From: an uncultured Actinomycetes bacterium
GTDB taxonomy: Bacteria > Actinomycetota > Actinomycetes > Nanopelagicales > Nanopelagicaceae
Direction: 5' to 3'
Assembly: GCA_903899375.1 (NCBI GenBank)
Contig: CAIUIT010000088.1
Span: 1-45,460 of the forward strand
DNA: 45,460 bases
The position numbers were made by a program, and so were the translations under genes. This document shows positions 1-7,460 of the stretch, one piece after another; position 1 is the stretch's first letter, and every line of letters starts with the position of its first letter. The notes under the pieces are model-generated. The model made no database searches, had not been told where the DNA came from, and worked only from the letters and a program-made list of their open reading frames with translations.

Positions 1-105
1 ATTGGTAAAGATATAAAAGAGAAGATTATGTTGCCCGCAATTCTTGCGACGATGCACTTCTTCTGGGGGATTGGCTTTATTACCTCTCCAAAGAATTTGA
101 TCTAA
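1..105 (+). CDS. C-terminal end of a probable family 2 glycosyltransferase (partial)
   Basis: An open frame enters at base 1 and ends with TAA at 103-105, giving 34 residues. They include a hydrophobic stretch (LPAILATMHFFWGIGFIT) followed by a short polar tail. The pattern of His, Trp, Gly and Phe in a last membrane-proximal helix resembles the C-terminal end of ExoA-like family 2 glycosyltransferases, which is my basis for the name. The stop lies 2 bases before the next ATG, so the two genes are probably co-transcribed. With only the tail visible the identification is tentative; that it is a real coding end is more certain than its function. Confidence 0.5.
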   Translation: MGKDIKEKIMLPAILATMHFFWGIGFITSPKNLI

Positions 106-107
106 CT

Positions 108-1370
108 ATGAAACGTTTGCTCCTTGCTTTCGCCATTGCTCTCGTTCCTACGCAAGCCTTTGCTGCAGCTATTCCTCCTCATTTTGTCTTAACAGGTTCA
201 GGATTTGGTCATGGTGTGGGAATGAGTCAGATGGGCGCACAGGGCCAGGCAATGGAAGGGCAGAGCGCGCAATACATCGTGAATTACTGGTTCCCGGGAA
301 CGCAAGTTGTTTCGGTTCCTGATACACAGTTAATTCGAGTGAATATCGCCCACCTGGTCACATCTGCAACGATTGCGATGGCCAATCCTGCATCACGATC
401 AAATATCGATCTCTCCAACAATCCCGATGGTTCACTTAATAATGGCGGGCTCGGAACAGCAACGAGTATTTATCGATTCTCTCTCGTTGGTAAAAAAATT
501 GCGGCATCCGTGAGCAACAAAGGGTCGCCCACTCAATCTTTTCCTGCGCAATCACTCTGGAATATGTATTGGACAGGTACAACTGCATTTCCCTCTCCAA
601 CCGGCGGACTTTATGGCCCCAAACCGGAACCTTTCTCTGTTATCAAAGTGACCACGAGCGCTGGCTCCACTCAATTGCGCTACGGCCAAGTACAACTAAA
701 AGTTGTTGGCAGTAAAATTGAGATCACGGCCACCATGACTATTGAGCAATACCTCATGGGTATCAGTGAGATGTCTTCGAGTTGGCTCCCAGCAGCGTTA
801 CAAGCCCAAGCCATTGCATCACGGACTTATGCACTCGCTCACCCAACGCTGCGCTCCGTCTGTGATTGCAATGTCTATAACACTAAGTACGATCAGGCCT
901 ACATCGGATATGCCAAGGAATCAGAGGCAAAAGTTGGGGTGAATTGGGTTGCTGCCGTGGAGGCTACCGAGACGGATCCAAGTAGCGCCCAAGCAATTTA
1001 CTATCAAGGCAAACCAATCTCGGTTTACTTCTTCTCATCTGATGGTGGCCAGACGCAGACCAGCACAGATGTCTGGGGGACTGCATTCCCCTATCTAACA
1101 AATGTCCCAGATCCTTGGAGCTTAGATATTTTCTTGAACCCGCTCTATGCCCATTGGCAGCGGGTATTAATTCAAAAAGATGTAGCGTCTGCATTCAATC
1201 TGCCAGATGTGATTTCCTTGGCGATCACCGCCCGAACTGTTACGAACAGCGCCACGTTGATTACTGCTACTTCTAGTATTGGCGTTACAGCACAATTAGC
1301 GGTGGGAGATTTTAAAACGAAACTCAAACTGCCTTCTTCTTGGTTTGAGATCGCACCCAATACCTATTAA
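108..1370 (+). CDS. Secreted SpoIID/LytB-domain protein
   Basis: This 420-residue protein starts with a signal peptide (about residues 1-20: basic MKR, hydrophobic core, A-F-A-A end) and is predicted to act outside the membrane. Two SpoIID hallmarks are present: FGHGVGMSQMGAQGQA at 33-48, and an E-Y-L-M-G-I-S-E-M segment at 213-222 followed by ALQAQAIASRTYAL. The acidic residue of S-E-M (E221) matches the catalytic glutamate of SpoIID, a lytic transglycosylase cleaving peptidoglycan denuded of stem peptides. A third block, SSDGGQTQTSTDVWG, lies near 311-325. In non-sporulating actinobacteria such proteins are presumed wall-remodelling factors. It follows a probable glycosyltransferase by 2 bases, so an envelope role fits. 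The actual substrate is unknown. Confidence 0.88.
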   Translation: MKRLLLAFAIALVPTQAFAAAIPPHFVLTGSGFGHGVGMSQMGAQGQAMEGQSAQYIVNYWFPGTQVVSVPDTQLIRVNIAHLVTSATIAMANPASRSNIDLSNNPDGSLNNGGLGTATSIYRFSLVGKKIAASVSNKGSPTQSFPAQSLWNMYWTGTTAFPSPTGGLYGPKPEPFSVIKVTTSAGSTQLRYGQVQLKVVGSKIEITATMTIEQYLMGISEMSSSWLPAALQAQAIASRTYALAHPTLRSVCDCNVYNTKYDQAYIGYAKESEAKVGVNWVAAVEATETDPSSAQAIYYQGKPISVYFFSSDGGQTQTSTDVWGTAFPYLTNVPDPWSLDIFLNPLYAHWQRVLIQKDVASAFNLPDVISLAITARTVTNSATLITATSSIGVTAQLAVGDFKTKLKLPSSWFEIAPNTY

Positions 1371-1411
1371 CAGGCAAAAATGTTTCGAAGTGACTGGCTG
1401 CGCAACGTTTT

Positions 1412-2617
1412 TTAAACTCTCACATTTCTTGTGACTCTACTTGCCAATGGAAAGAAGATTCCGACCAATACCAAGATTGCTGCGTATCCCACAGTCTTTT
1501 CTTCACCAAGCACCGCTGAAATCGGTCCAATAAGGGCGTACCCCAGCGGATTGAAAACCACCGACCCAAACCAATCAAAGCTCGATACCCGACTGAGTGA
1601 CTCCTTCGGAATAAGAAGTTGAAGTGTGGTCATCCAGAGTGCGCCTCCGATTGCGAAACCGATCGTCGCAAAAATAGTGAGAACTATGAGAATGGAAAGT
1701 GGCCATCTAAACGCGAAACCAAGGAGTTGGATCGAGGTGGGGAAAATTACTAAATTGGTCCAAATTAAAGGACGTTTGAAACTGACCTTCAGCGCCATAA
1801 CACTTCCGATCAATCCGCCCACTAGCTCTGCAGAAATTATGGTGGCCCAAGCTGAGGCGCCGCCCAAATATTTACGCGTGATGTCGGCAGAGAGAACCAT
1901 GAGCGCGGGAAAGTAAGCTACCTGGAATAGGCCAAATGAAATAATCATGGTCCACACCCATGTTCGTGATCTAACTTCCTGCCAACCCTCAAGAAATTCT
2001 CTGTAAACGGAGCGCTTGCCCGAAACCAAAGATAAGCCACTCGGCAGCGCTAAGAATAGGAACCCGGCAACCACAAATGTCAGGGAATCAAAAGCCAGTG
2101 CATATCCGCTTCCGATTGATGTGATCAATAAAGAACCTAGCGCCGTACCGGCAATTCCAACTATTTGCCGATTCGCTCCAAGCAGGGCATTTGCTTGCTG
2201 CAGTTGTTCTGCACTCACGACCTCGGGAAGAATTCCAGTTTCAGCAGGTCCCATAAATGCTCTCGCAGAGCCATTCACAACTGCGCAGATGGAAAGCAAG
2301 AATATGCTTGGTGAGCCCGCAATCAATATCCAGGCAGCTACCGCTTGACTCGCTCCGGATAAGAATGAAGAGAATGCGAGAAGCCACCTGCGGGGAAGAC
2401 GATCTGCAAAGACACCGCCCAACAATACAAATGCAATTAAGGGAATTTCTCTACAAAGAAGAATGATCCCGAGCGCACTGGGCCCATTTGAAGCAAGCAC
2501 CGCGAAAGTCAGCGCAACAATGCTTGCAAAAGATCCAGCATTTGAGATCATCGTGCCTAAGAAATATCGAAGAAACAAAGGCTCTTTCAAAGGGCCAAGC
2601 GATTGTTTCAAGGACAT
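1412..2617 (-). CDS. Major facilitator superfamily transporter
   Basis: A 401-residue integral membrane protein with about 12 hydrophobic segments and the MFS signature between helices 2 and 3 (GGVFADRLPRRWLL, residues near 67-80). The family is mostly drug or metabolite exporters of the Bcr/EmrB or enterobactin-exporter (EntS-like) type; the substrate cannot be read from sequence. I place the start at the ATG ending at 2617; a TTG directly before it (2618-2620) is also possible. The gene lies 9 bases downstream of the dapD stop, so the two are probably one transcript, although no shared function is evident. It converges on the SpoIID gene with a 41-base gap in which I see no convincing hairpin terminator. 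Confidence 0.85.
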   Translation of the reverse strand: MSLKQSLGPLKEPLFLRYFLGTMISNAGSFASIVALTFAVLASNGPSALGIILLCREIPLIAFVLLGGVFADRLPRRWLLAFSSFLSGASQAVAAWILIAGSPSIFLLSICAVVNGSARAFMGPAETGILPEVVSAEQLQQANALLGANRQIVGIAGTALGSLLITSIGSGYALAFDSLTFVVAGFLFLALPSGLSLVSGKRSVYREFLEGWQEVRSRTWVWTMIISFGLFQVAYFPALMVLSADITRKYLGGASAWATIISAELVGGLIGSVMALKVSFKRPLIWTNLVIFPTSIQLLGFAFRWPLSILIVLTIFATIGFAIGGALWMTTLQLLIPKESLSRVSSFDWFGSVVFNPLGYALIGPISAVLGEEKTVGYAAILVLVGIFFPLASRVTRNVRV

Positions 2618-2626
2618 CAAGTGCTC

Positions 2627-3538
2627 TTAATTTGAATGCAGGATGGAGTTAAGCCCATCCCAACCGCCCACCTTTGGAACCACTTCTAGGTTTCCACTCA
2701 GCGAGTTACGACGGAAGATCAGATTGTTAGCGCCAGATAATTCACGGGCTTTAACTACATTTCCATCCGGCAAGGTGATCTTCGAACCCGCGGTGATGTA
2801 AGTACCAGATTCGATGACGCAATCATTGCCGAGGGAAATTCCTAAACCAGAGTTTGCGCCAAGCAGGCAACGTTCGCCAATTGCGATCACCTCTTTGCCG
2901 CCGCCACTGAGTGTTCCCATAATGGATGCGCCGCCACCGACATCGCTGCCGTCACCAACGACAACTCCTGCGCTGATGCGACCTTCGACCATCGACTTGC
3001 CCAGAGTGCCGGCATTAAAGTTAACGAAGCCTTCGTGCATGATGGTTGTGCCTGAGGATAAATAGGCACCGAGTCTTACTCGATCGCCATCTGCAATACG
3101 GACGCCCTCGGGGATTACATAATCAACCATACGTGGGAATTTATCGACGCTGTAAACAGTGAGGTTGCCATGAGCTGCTCGTAACTTCGCGCGAGTTAAT
3201 TCAAAGTCTATGAGCGAGCAAGGTCCCGCAGAGGTCCACGCGACATTGGTGAGTAGCCCGAATATTCCTTCGAGGTTGAGCCCATGGGGCTTAACCAGGC
3301 GGTGAGATAGCAGGTGAAGTCGAAGATAAGCATCGGCGGCAGAGGCAGGTGCACTATCTAAATCAATCTCTAGATTGACTGCTTCCTTGCTCACGCCGCG
3401 AAGTGGATCGGCCGCGAGCAGTGCGCGATGGTCGGAGGCTGGCGCCAGGGCTTCTAGGCCTACCTGGATGAACCAGCAATCAAGGAGATCCCCATTTGCT
3501 GCAATTGTTGCTACGCCAGAACCGAAGCCTTTTCTCAT
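2627..3538 (-). CDS. dapD: Tetrahydrodipicolinate N-succinyltransferase
   Basis: Transfers succinyl from succinyl-CoA to tetrahydrodipicolinate in the succinylase branch of diaminopimelate/lysine synthesis; cytoplasmic trimer. The sequence matches the actinobacterial DapD group closely. It has the conserved N-terminal LRLHLLSHRLVKPHGLNL, the KFPRMVDYV stretch, and a long left-handed beta-helix region with hexapeptide repeats (for example MVEGRISAGVVVGDGSDVGG, then SIMGTLSGGG). The frame is open to a TTG at 3571, but the ATG at 3538 fits the N-terminus of mycobacterial DapD (MTTVTGAAGIG...) better and has TAGCGT seven bases upstream, so I chose it (303 residues). The MFS gene follows 9 bases downstream. 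dapC, two steps later in the pathway, lies near 16.7 kb. Confidence 0.95.
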   Translation of the reverse strand: MRKGFGSGVATIAANGDLLDCWFIQVGLEALAPASDHRALLAADPLRGVSKEAVNLEIDLDSAPASAADAYLRLHLLSHRLVKPHGLNLEGIFGLLTNVAWTSAGPCSLIDFELTRAKLRAAHGNLTVYSVDKFPRMVDYVIPEGVRIADGDRVRLGAYLSSGTTIMHEGFVNFNAGTLGKSMVEGRISAGVVVGDGSDVGGGASIMGTLSGGGKEVIAIGERCLLGANSGLGISLGNDCVIESGTYITAGSKITLPDGNVVKARELSGANNLIFRRNSLSGNLEVVPKVGGWDGLNSILHSN

Positions 3539-3620
3539 ATGGCGAACGCTATCAAATGGCCCAATAATCAAGGTTTGCTCTGCCTTTTTACTGGCCGTAC
3601 TACTTTCTCAGCCCTACTAG

Positions 3621-3626
3621 TAATCT
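3621..3626 (+). promoter_or_regulatory. -10 box (TAATCT) for a leaderless transcript of the sigma-like gene
   Basis: TAATCT is followed by 7 bases and then the ATG at 3634, which would place the transcription start at or next to the A of ATG. No convincing -35 box or Shine-Dalgarno is seen. The same arrangement recurs before at least ten other genes here. Confidence 0.55.
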
Positions 3627-3633
3627 GCCCCCT

Positions 3634-3837
3634 ATGAAGCCGGCGCCGTCTATTGCAGAACTCTTAGCGAGCCTGCCGGAGGAAGAGCGCTTTATTCTCT
3701 CTCTGCATTATGTCAAGGGGATGGCGACCATTGAGATTGCACAGACGCTTGGAGTCCCGCATAAGGCAGTCAATAGCGTCATTGAGCGTGGCAAGAAGCG
3801 TCTACTTGAGGCGCTGGATTTCCCACCTCTGGCCTGA
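3634..3837 (+). CDS. Orphan sigma-70 region 4-like helix-turn-helix protein
   Basis: A 67-residue protein that is essentially one sigma-70 region 4 module. The core LPEEERFILSLHYVKGMATI, then EIAQTLGVPHKAVNSVIERG and KRLLEAL, gives the four helices and the HTH typical of ECF sigma factors. There is no region 2, so it cannot act alone as a conventional sigma factor. It could bind the beta flap or -35 DNA as an accessory factor, or be a reduced sigma gene; both are inference. The full-length ECF gene sigE lies nearby in Mycobacterium (Rv1221), and no full sigma gene is present here. Start: ATG at 3634 with a -10-like TAATCT 7 bases upstream. It lies divergent to dapD and upstream of the DUF3117 gene. 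Confidence 0.75.
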   Translation: MKPAPSIAELLASLPEEERFILSLHYVKGMATIEIAQTLGVPHKAVNSVIERGKKRLLEALDFPPLA

Positions 3838-3892
3838 TGCGAGATACTTATCCCCTACGTTCCTCATTGTTTTTAAGTAAGGGAGTTTCACC

Positions 3893-4072
3893 ATGGCAGC
3901 CATGAAACCACGTACTGGCGATGGTCCCATGGAGGTCACCAAAGAGGCTCGCAGCCTGGTGATGCGTATCCCCCTCGAAGGTGGCGGCCGCTTGGTGGTC
4001 GAGCTCAACGTCGAAGAGGCAACAAATCTAGGTAATGCCCTTCAGGCGGCAGTAGCACTCGTTAAGAAATAG
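3893..4072 (+). CDS. Small conserved actinobacterial protein, DUF3117 family
   Basis: A 59-residue ORF starting MAAMKPRTGDGPMEVTKE and continuing with the MRIPLEGGGRLVVEL block is almost identical to the highly conserved DUF3117 family (Rv1211 in M. tuberculosis, as I recall it). Its biochemical role is not known to me. A clear Shine-Dalgarno GGGAG (3881-3885) lies 7 bases before the ATG, so unlike several neighbours it is translated from a leadered mRNA. The stop codon TAG (4070-4072) is also the first part of a TAGAGT box preceding pepA. Conservation over nearly the full length makes the call firm even though it is short. Confidence 0.93.
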   Translation: MAAMKPRTGDGPMEVTKEARSLVMRIPLEGGGRLVVELNVEEATNLGNALQAAVALVKK

Positions 4073-4075
4073 AGT
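4070..4075 (+). promoter_or_regulatory. -10 box (TAGAGT) for leaderless pepA transcript
   Basis: TAGAGT overlaps the DUF3117 stop codon and lies exactly 6 bases before the pepA ATG at 4082. The identical hexamer at identical spacing precedes mrp. Confidence 0.6.
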
Positions 4076-4081
4076 CGTCTC

Positions 4082-5599
4082 ATGCAACTACCTCAGCCAA
4101 CTTTCACAACAGTTGGTTCTATTACCGAGCGTGCTCTTACTCAATTTAACGCCTTAGTTATTCCGGCCTACGCCAGCGATGGCGGTCCCGAAGTATATTC
4201 AAACGAAATCACCGGTCAGATTCTTGCAATGAGTGGTCATGCCTACCCTGAAATTCTCGCGCAGTGGCCCAACTTCGCAGCCAAGCCAGGGGAGGTAGTG
4301 GAAATACCCCTCACTCGGTCGGGCGAACTAGTTCGACTATTTATTCTTGGTTTTGGCAGTGGCTCAATAGAGGATGCTCGAAAAGCTGGAGCGGCTTTTG
4401 GTCGTAAAGTGAAATCAAATGGTTATTCAATCTTCAGTACATACTCCGGTGAATACGATCCTGCGCTCGCCCATATGGTTGCACTCTCACTTTCACAATA
4501 CGGTTGGAATCTAAAGAGCGATTACTCCAAGAGCGACAAGAGCGCGCGCGAAAAAGGAGTTACATCTTTTACATTTGATGCAGAACTTTCATCTGTAGCA
4601 GAGCGTGCAACCATTCTGGCAGAGGCAACCTGGCGCAGTCGCGATCTTATTCATACTCCTTCCAATATTAAGAACCCAGCGTGGCTTGCAGAACAAGCGA
4701 AGCTACTCGTGCGCAAGACAAAGAACTCAGATTTATCTGTCATTGTTAAAAAGGGTCGCGAGCTCGATAAGTTCGGCGGCCTGCGTGCAGTGGGCAACTC
4801 ATCGCCCAGTTCCTCTCCACGGCTCATCGAAGTTCGCTACCAGCCAGCGGGAAGCAAGAATTGGCCCCACGTGGTGATGGTTGGCAAGGGGATCACCTTT
4901 GACACTGGTGGTCTGTCGATGAAACGCCCATATGATCTTATGATTCCGATGAAGAGCGACATGTCAGGTGCCGCCGCAATTTTGACCTCCACGGTCGCGA
5001 TGGCAAAGATCAAACCTCGGGTGAGAATTACGGCGCTGATGATGTGCGCTGAAAATATGGTCTCTGGAACGGCACAGCGTCCCTCAGATGTAATCACGCA
5101 ATATGGCGGAACAACTGTAGAAATTATTAATACAGACGCTGAAGGCCGATTAGTTCTTGCAGATGGCCTTGCCTATGCGGATCTGGAACTAAAACCAGAT
5201 TACCTATTGGATATTGCCACCCTCACAGGTTCGGCAACTCTTGGACTTGGGAAGCAATACGCAGCGATGTACTCACGCAACGCATCCTTAACTGCGCAGT
5301 TGCACGAGATTGGCGAACGTATCGGAGATCGAGTCTGGTCCATGCCTTTGCAAGATGATTATTTGCCCTCGCTGGCTAGTCCAGTTGCTGATCTCAACCA
5401 TGATGCTTCTGCGATGGATTTCAGTGCTGGCTCAGTCACCGCAGCGCTCTTTTTAGAACACTTTGCTGGAAAGCAGAACTGGGTACACCTCGATATCGCC
5501 GGCCCAGCCCGATCCGAGGTCGATTCTGGAGAAGTTATTAAAGGTGGGACTGGATTTGGCACCCGTTTGCTCATCGAGTGGCTAGCATCTCTCTCATGA
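4082..5599 (+). CDS. pepA: Leucyl aminopeptidase (M17 family)
   Basis: A cytosolic, two-metal M17 aminopeptidase that removes N-terminal residues from peptides. The length, 505 residues, is normal for the family. The signature NTDAEGRL is at 350-357, containing metal ligands D and E and the bicarbonate-binding arginine. The upstream metal/catalytic segment VGKGITFDTGGLSMK (Lys and Asp ligands) and the KSDMSGAAA block are intact, so the enzyme should be active. The N-terminal third is divergent, as usual. No Shine-Dalgarno is seen before the ATG; instead TAGAGT lies 6 bases upstream. The end overlaps the following methyltransferase start (ATGA at 5596-5599). Confidence 0.95.
   Translation: MQLPQPTFTTVGSITERALTQFNALVIPAYASDGGPEVYSNEITGQILAMSGHAYPEILAQWPNFAAKPGEVVEIPLTRSGELVRLFILGFGSGSIEDARKAGAAFGRKVKSNGYSIFSTYSGEYDPALAHMVALSLSQYGWNLKSDYSKSDKSAREKGVTSFTFDAELSSVAERATILAEATWRSRDLIHTPSNIKNPAWLAEQAKLLVRKTKNSDLSVIVKKGRELDKFGGLRAVGNSSPSSSPRLIEVRYQPAGSKNWPHVVMVGKGITFDTGGLSMKRPYDLMIPMKSDMSGAAAILTSTVAMAKIKPRVRITALMMCAENMVSGTAQRPSDVITQYGGTTVEIINTDAEGRLVLADGLAYADLELKPDYLLDIATLTGSATLGLGKQYAAMYSRNASLTAQLHEIGERIGDRVWSMPLQDDYLPSLASPVADLNHDASAMDFSAGSVTAALFLEHFAGKQNWVHLDIAGPARSEVDSGEVIKGGTGFGTRLLIEWLASLS
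5583..5588 (+). promoter_or_regulatory. -10-like box (TAGCAT) before the methyltransferase gene
   Basis: TAGCAT lies inside the last codons of pepA, 7 bases before the ATG at 5596, fitting the leaderless pattern of the region. Because it is within coding sequence it may be coincidental. Confidence 0.4.
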
Positions 5600-6225
5600 T
5601 AGGTAACCGCGGCGATATGTCAGCATTTGCTGAAGAGTACGTTCGCGAGGATATCTTTATGCAGCAGGCCCGCAACAATGCGGAGGAGTTAGGAACTCTC
5701 GATCCAACTCCGGCTGTAGGTGGATTACTTCGTTTTATTGTCGAATCTCTTAAGGCACGTTCCATCGTTGAAATTGGAACGGGTTCAGGAGTCGGCGGGC
5801 TCTGGTTATTTGCGGGCGCCAGTCCAGATGCTGTTCTCACATCAATCGATACCGAGCGCGAGCATGCTGCATCTGCACGCTCTGTCTTTGAAGAGTCTGG
5901 AGTTTCTACTCAACGTTTTCGGTTAATCACAGGAATTATTATGGAAGTTGTCGGCAAACTTGCAGATAGCAATTATGACCTCGTGGTGATCAGGCCTGCA
6001 TCTGACTTACTGGATCTGATTCACGAGTCTCATCGCCTTCTTCGCCCCGGCGGGATCCTCTTTGTAGATCATGCGCTTAGCGGTGGCAAGGTAGCCGATC
6101 CAACGCAGCGGGACTTTGAGAGTATTTCACGCCGAGATGGCATTCGAGCGGTGAAAGAGGATACGCGTTGGAGTTCAATAGTTTTGCCGCTAGGCGGCGG
6201 CGTACTTATGGCAACAAAGCTTTAA
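5596..6225 (+). CDS. O-methyltransferase family protein (SAM-dependent)
   Basis: A 209-residue class I SAM-dependent methyltransferase-fold protein of the O-methyltransferase (CcoMT-like) family. The glycine-rich motif I VEIGTGSGVGGLWL (near residue 60), the acidic end of strand 2 (SIDTE) and a motif near LRPGGILFVDHAL are present. It matches the protein next to sigE in mycobacteria (Rv1220c), including the C-terminal PLGGGVLMA. In typical members the post-strand-4 motif is VFIDAD; here it reads LVVIRPASD, so the metal-binding Asp appears lost and catalysis may differ. I chose the ATG at 5596, which overlaps the pepA stop and has a -10-like box 7 bases upstream. ATGs at 5578 and 5617 are alternatives. 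Confidence 0.82.
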   Translation: MIGNRGDMSAFAEEYVREDIFMQQARNNAEELGTLDPTPAVGGLLRFIVESLKARSIVEIGTGSGVGGLWLFAGASPDAVLTSIDTEREHAASARSVFEESGVSTQRFRLITGIIMEVVGKLADSNYDLVVIRPASDLLDLIHESHRLLRPGGILFVDHALSGGKVADPTQRDFESISRRDGIRAVKEDTRWSSIVLPLGGGVLMATKL

Positions 6226-6231
6226 CTCACT

Positions 6232-6237
6232 TATAAT
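6232..6237 (+). promoter_or_regulatory. Consensus -10 box (TATAAT) for leaderless htrA transcript
   Basis: A perfect TATAAT lies 6 bases before the ATG at 6244. A weak -35 match (ATGGCA, 6208-6213) precedes it by 18 bases. Transcription would begin at the start codon. The box abuts the GTG at 6238, arguing against that codon as start. Confidence 0.7.
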
Positions 6238-6243
6238 GTGACA

Positions 6244-7443
6244 ATGTCTGAAGCAGAAACACCCGCCAGCGTCGAACCAATATCTTCACACACTGAATCT
6301 CAAACCCCAACGCAAACACCGTGGTGGGTCTCTGATGGTCAGTCGATGGCATCTACCTTCGCACCGATCGCTCCACTCAAGCGAGTAGTTCAAGTCACCT
6401 GGTACATGGCACTTGCGATGTCTCTGATTGCAGGAGTAGCAGGAGCACTTATCGGGAAAGCCGCCTTTGATAGTTCAAATCATCTGATCACATCAAATTC
6501 TATTATCAGTCGATCACCCAACTCGGTCGCAGGGATTGCCGCACGGGTCTTGCCATCTGTGGTCGAGGTTGATTCAAGCACCAGCACTGGAACAGATACC
6601 GGCACTGGTTTCTTTATCCAATCCAATGGATACATCATCACAAATAACCATGTGGTCGAAGCCGCGGTCCTCGCTAAAACTCCAATCACAGTCAAGCTTT
6701 CTAATAACACCCAATACACAGCGACGCTCGTGGGTCGCGATACTTCTTATGATCTGGCTGTTCTCAAGATTGATGTAACTGGTGCCCCTGCCCTTGTGCT
6801 TGGAAATAGCGACAATGTGCAAGTAGGTGATCCTGTTATTGCAATTGGATCGCCACTTGGCCTGCAGGGTACGGTCACATCGGGAATTATTTCTGCGAAG
6901 AATCGCCCAGTGACCACTAGTTCAGATAACACCGCAGGAGAGAGTTCATTTATCGATGCACTTCAAACCGACGCTGCCATTAACCCAGGCAACTCTGGTG
7001 GGCCTTTGGTGGATTCCACTGGTGCGGTGATCGGCGTTAACTCCGCAATTGCATCCCTAGGAAATTCGATCTCAGGACAACCCGGTTCTATCGGCTTGGG
7101 ATTTTCGATTCCTATTAATCAGGCTAAGAAGACCGCAGACCAATTGATCAAGACTGGTACGTCGCACTATCCAATAGTTGGAATGTCACTGGACTCAAGT
7201 TTTGCGGGACCTGGTGCAAAGATCGCGACCACAACCAATTCAATACTTTCGGGCGGTCCTGCTGCCAAGGCCGGACTCCAACCAGGTGACATCATTTTGG
7301 CTATCGATGGACATGCCATTTCGGTCGCAGATGACCTGATTGTGGCGATCCGTTCACATTCGATAGGAGACACAGTGACCCTCAAGTATCAACGGGGGAC
7401 TGTGACGAAGTCGGTCCAGATCGTACTCATCGCCTCCAAATAG
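6244..7443 (+). CDS. HtrA/DegP-like serine protease with PDZ domain
   Basis: A membrane-anchored periplasmic-side protease for envelope protein quality control. The order is: a short Pro/Thr/Ser-rich cytoplasmic tail, one membrane segment near 52-72, a trypsin-like domain, and a C-terminal PDZ domain (about 300-395, with GPAAKAGLQPGDIILAIDG). The catalytic triad is complete: H136 in TNNHVVE, D170 in YDLAVLKID, S251 in NPGNSGGPL. In M. tuberculosis the equivalent gene (Rv1223) follows sigE-rseA; here the methyltransferase precedes it directly, with no sigma or anti-sigma gene between. The start is set at ATG 6244 because a perfect TATAAT lies six bases upstream; an in-frame GTG at 6238 is less likely. 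Confidence 0.93.
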   Translation: MSEAETPASVEPISSHTESQTPTQTPWWVSDGQSMASTFAPIAPLKRVVQVTWYMALAMSLIAGVAGALIGKAAFDSSNHLITSNSIISRSPNSVAGIAARVLPSVVEVDSSTSTGTDTGTGFFIQSNGYIITNNHVVEAAVLAKTPITVKLSNNTQYTATLVGRDTSYDLAVLKIDVTGAPALVLGNSDNVQVGDPVIAIGSPLGLQGTVTSGIISAKNRPVTTSSDNTAGESSFIDALQTDAAINPGNSGGPLVDSTGAVIGVNSAIASLGNSISGQPGSIGLGFSIPINQAKKTADQLIKTGTSHYPIVGMSLDSSFAGPGAKIATTTNSILSGGPAAKAGLQPGDIILAIDGHAISVADDLIVAIRSHSIGDTVTLKYQRGTVTKSVQIVLIASK

Positions 7444-7448
7444 GGTCG

Positions 7449-7454
7449 TAGAGT
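7449..7454 (+). promoter_or_regulatory. -10 box (TAGAGT) for leaderless mrp transcript
   Basis: TAGAGT lies 6 bases before the mrp ATG at 7461, identical in sequence and spacing to the box before pepA. No -35 element is evident. Confidence 0.6.
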
Positions 7455-7460
7455 GCTCTC

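Noticed and set aside
1371-1411. Terminator between the SpoIID and MFS genes (T-run at about 1409)
   Set aside because: A run of T is present but I could not pair a GC-rich stem of useful length in front of it.
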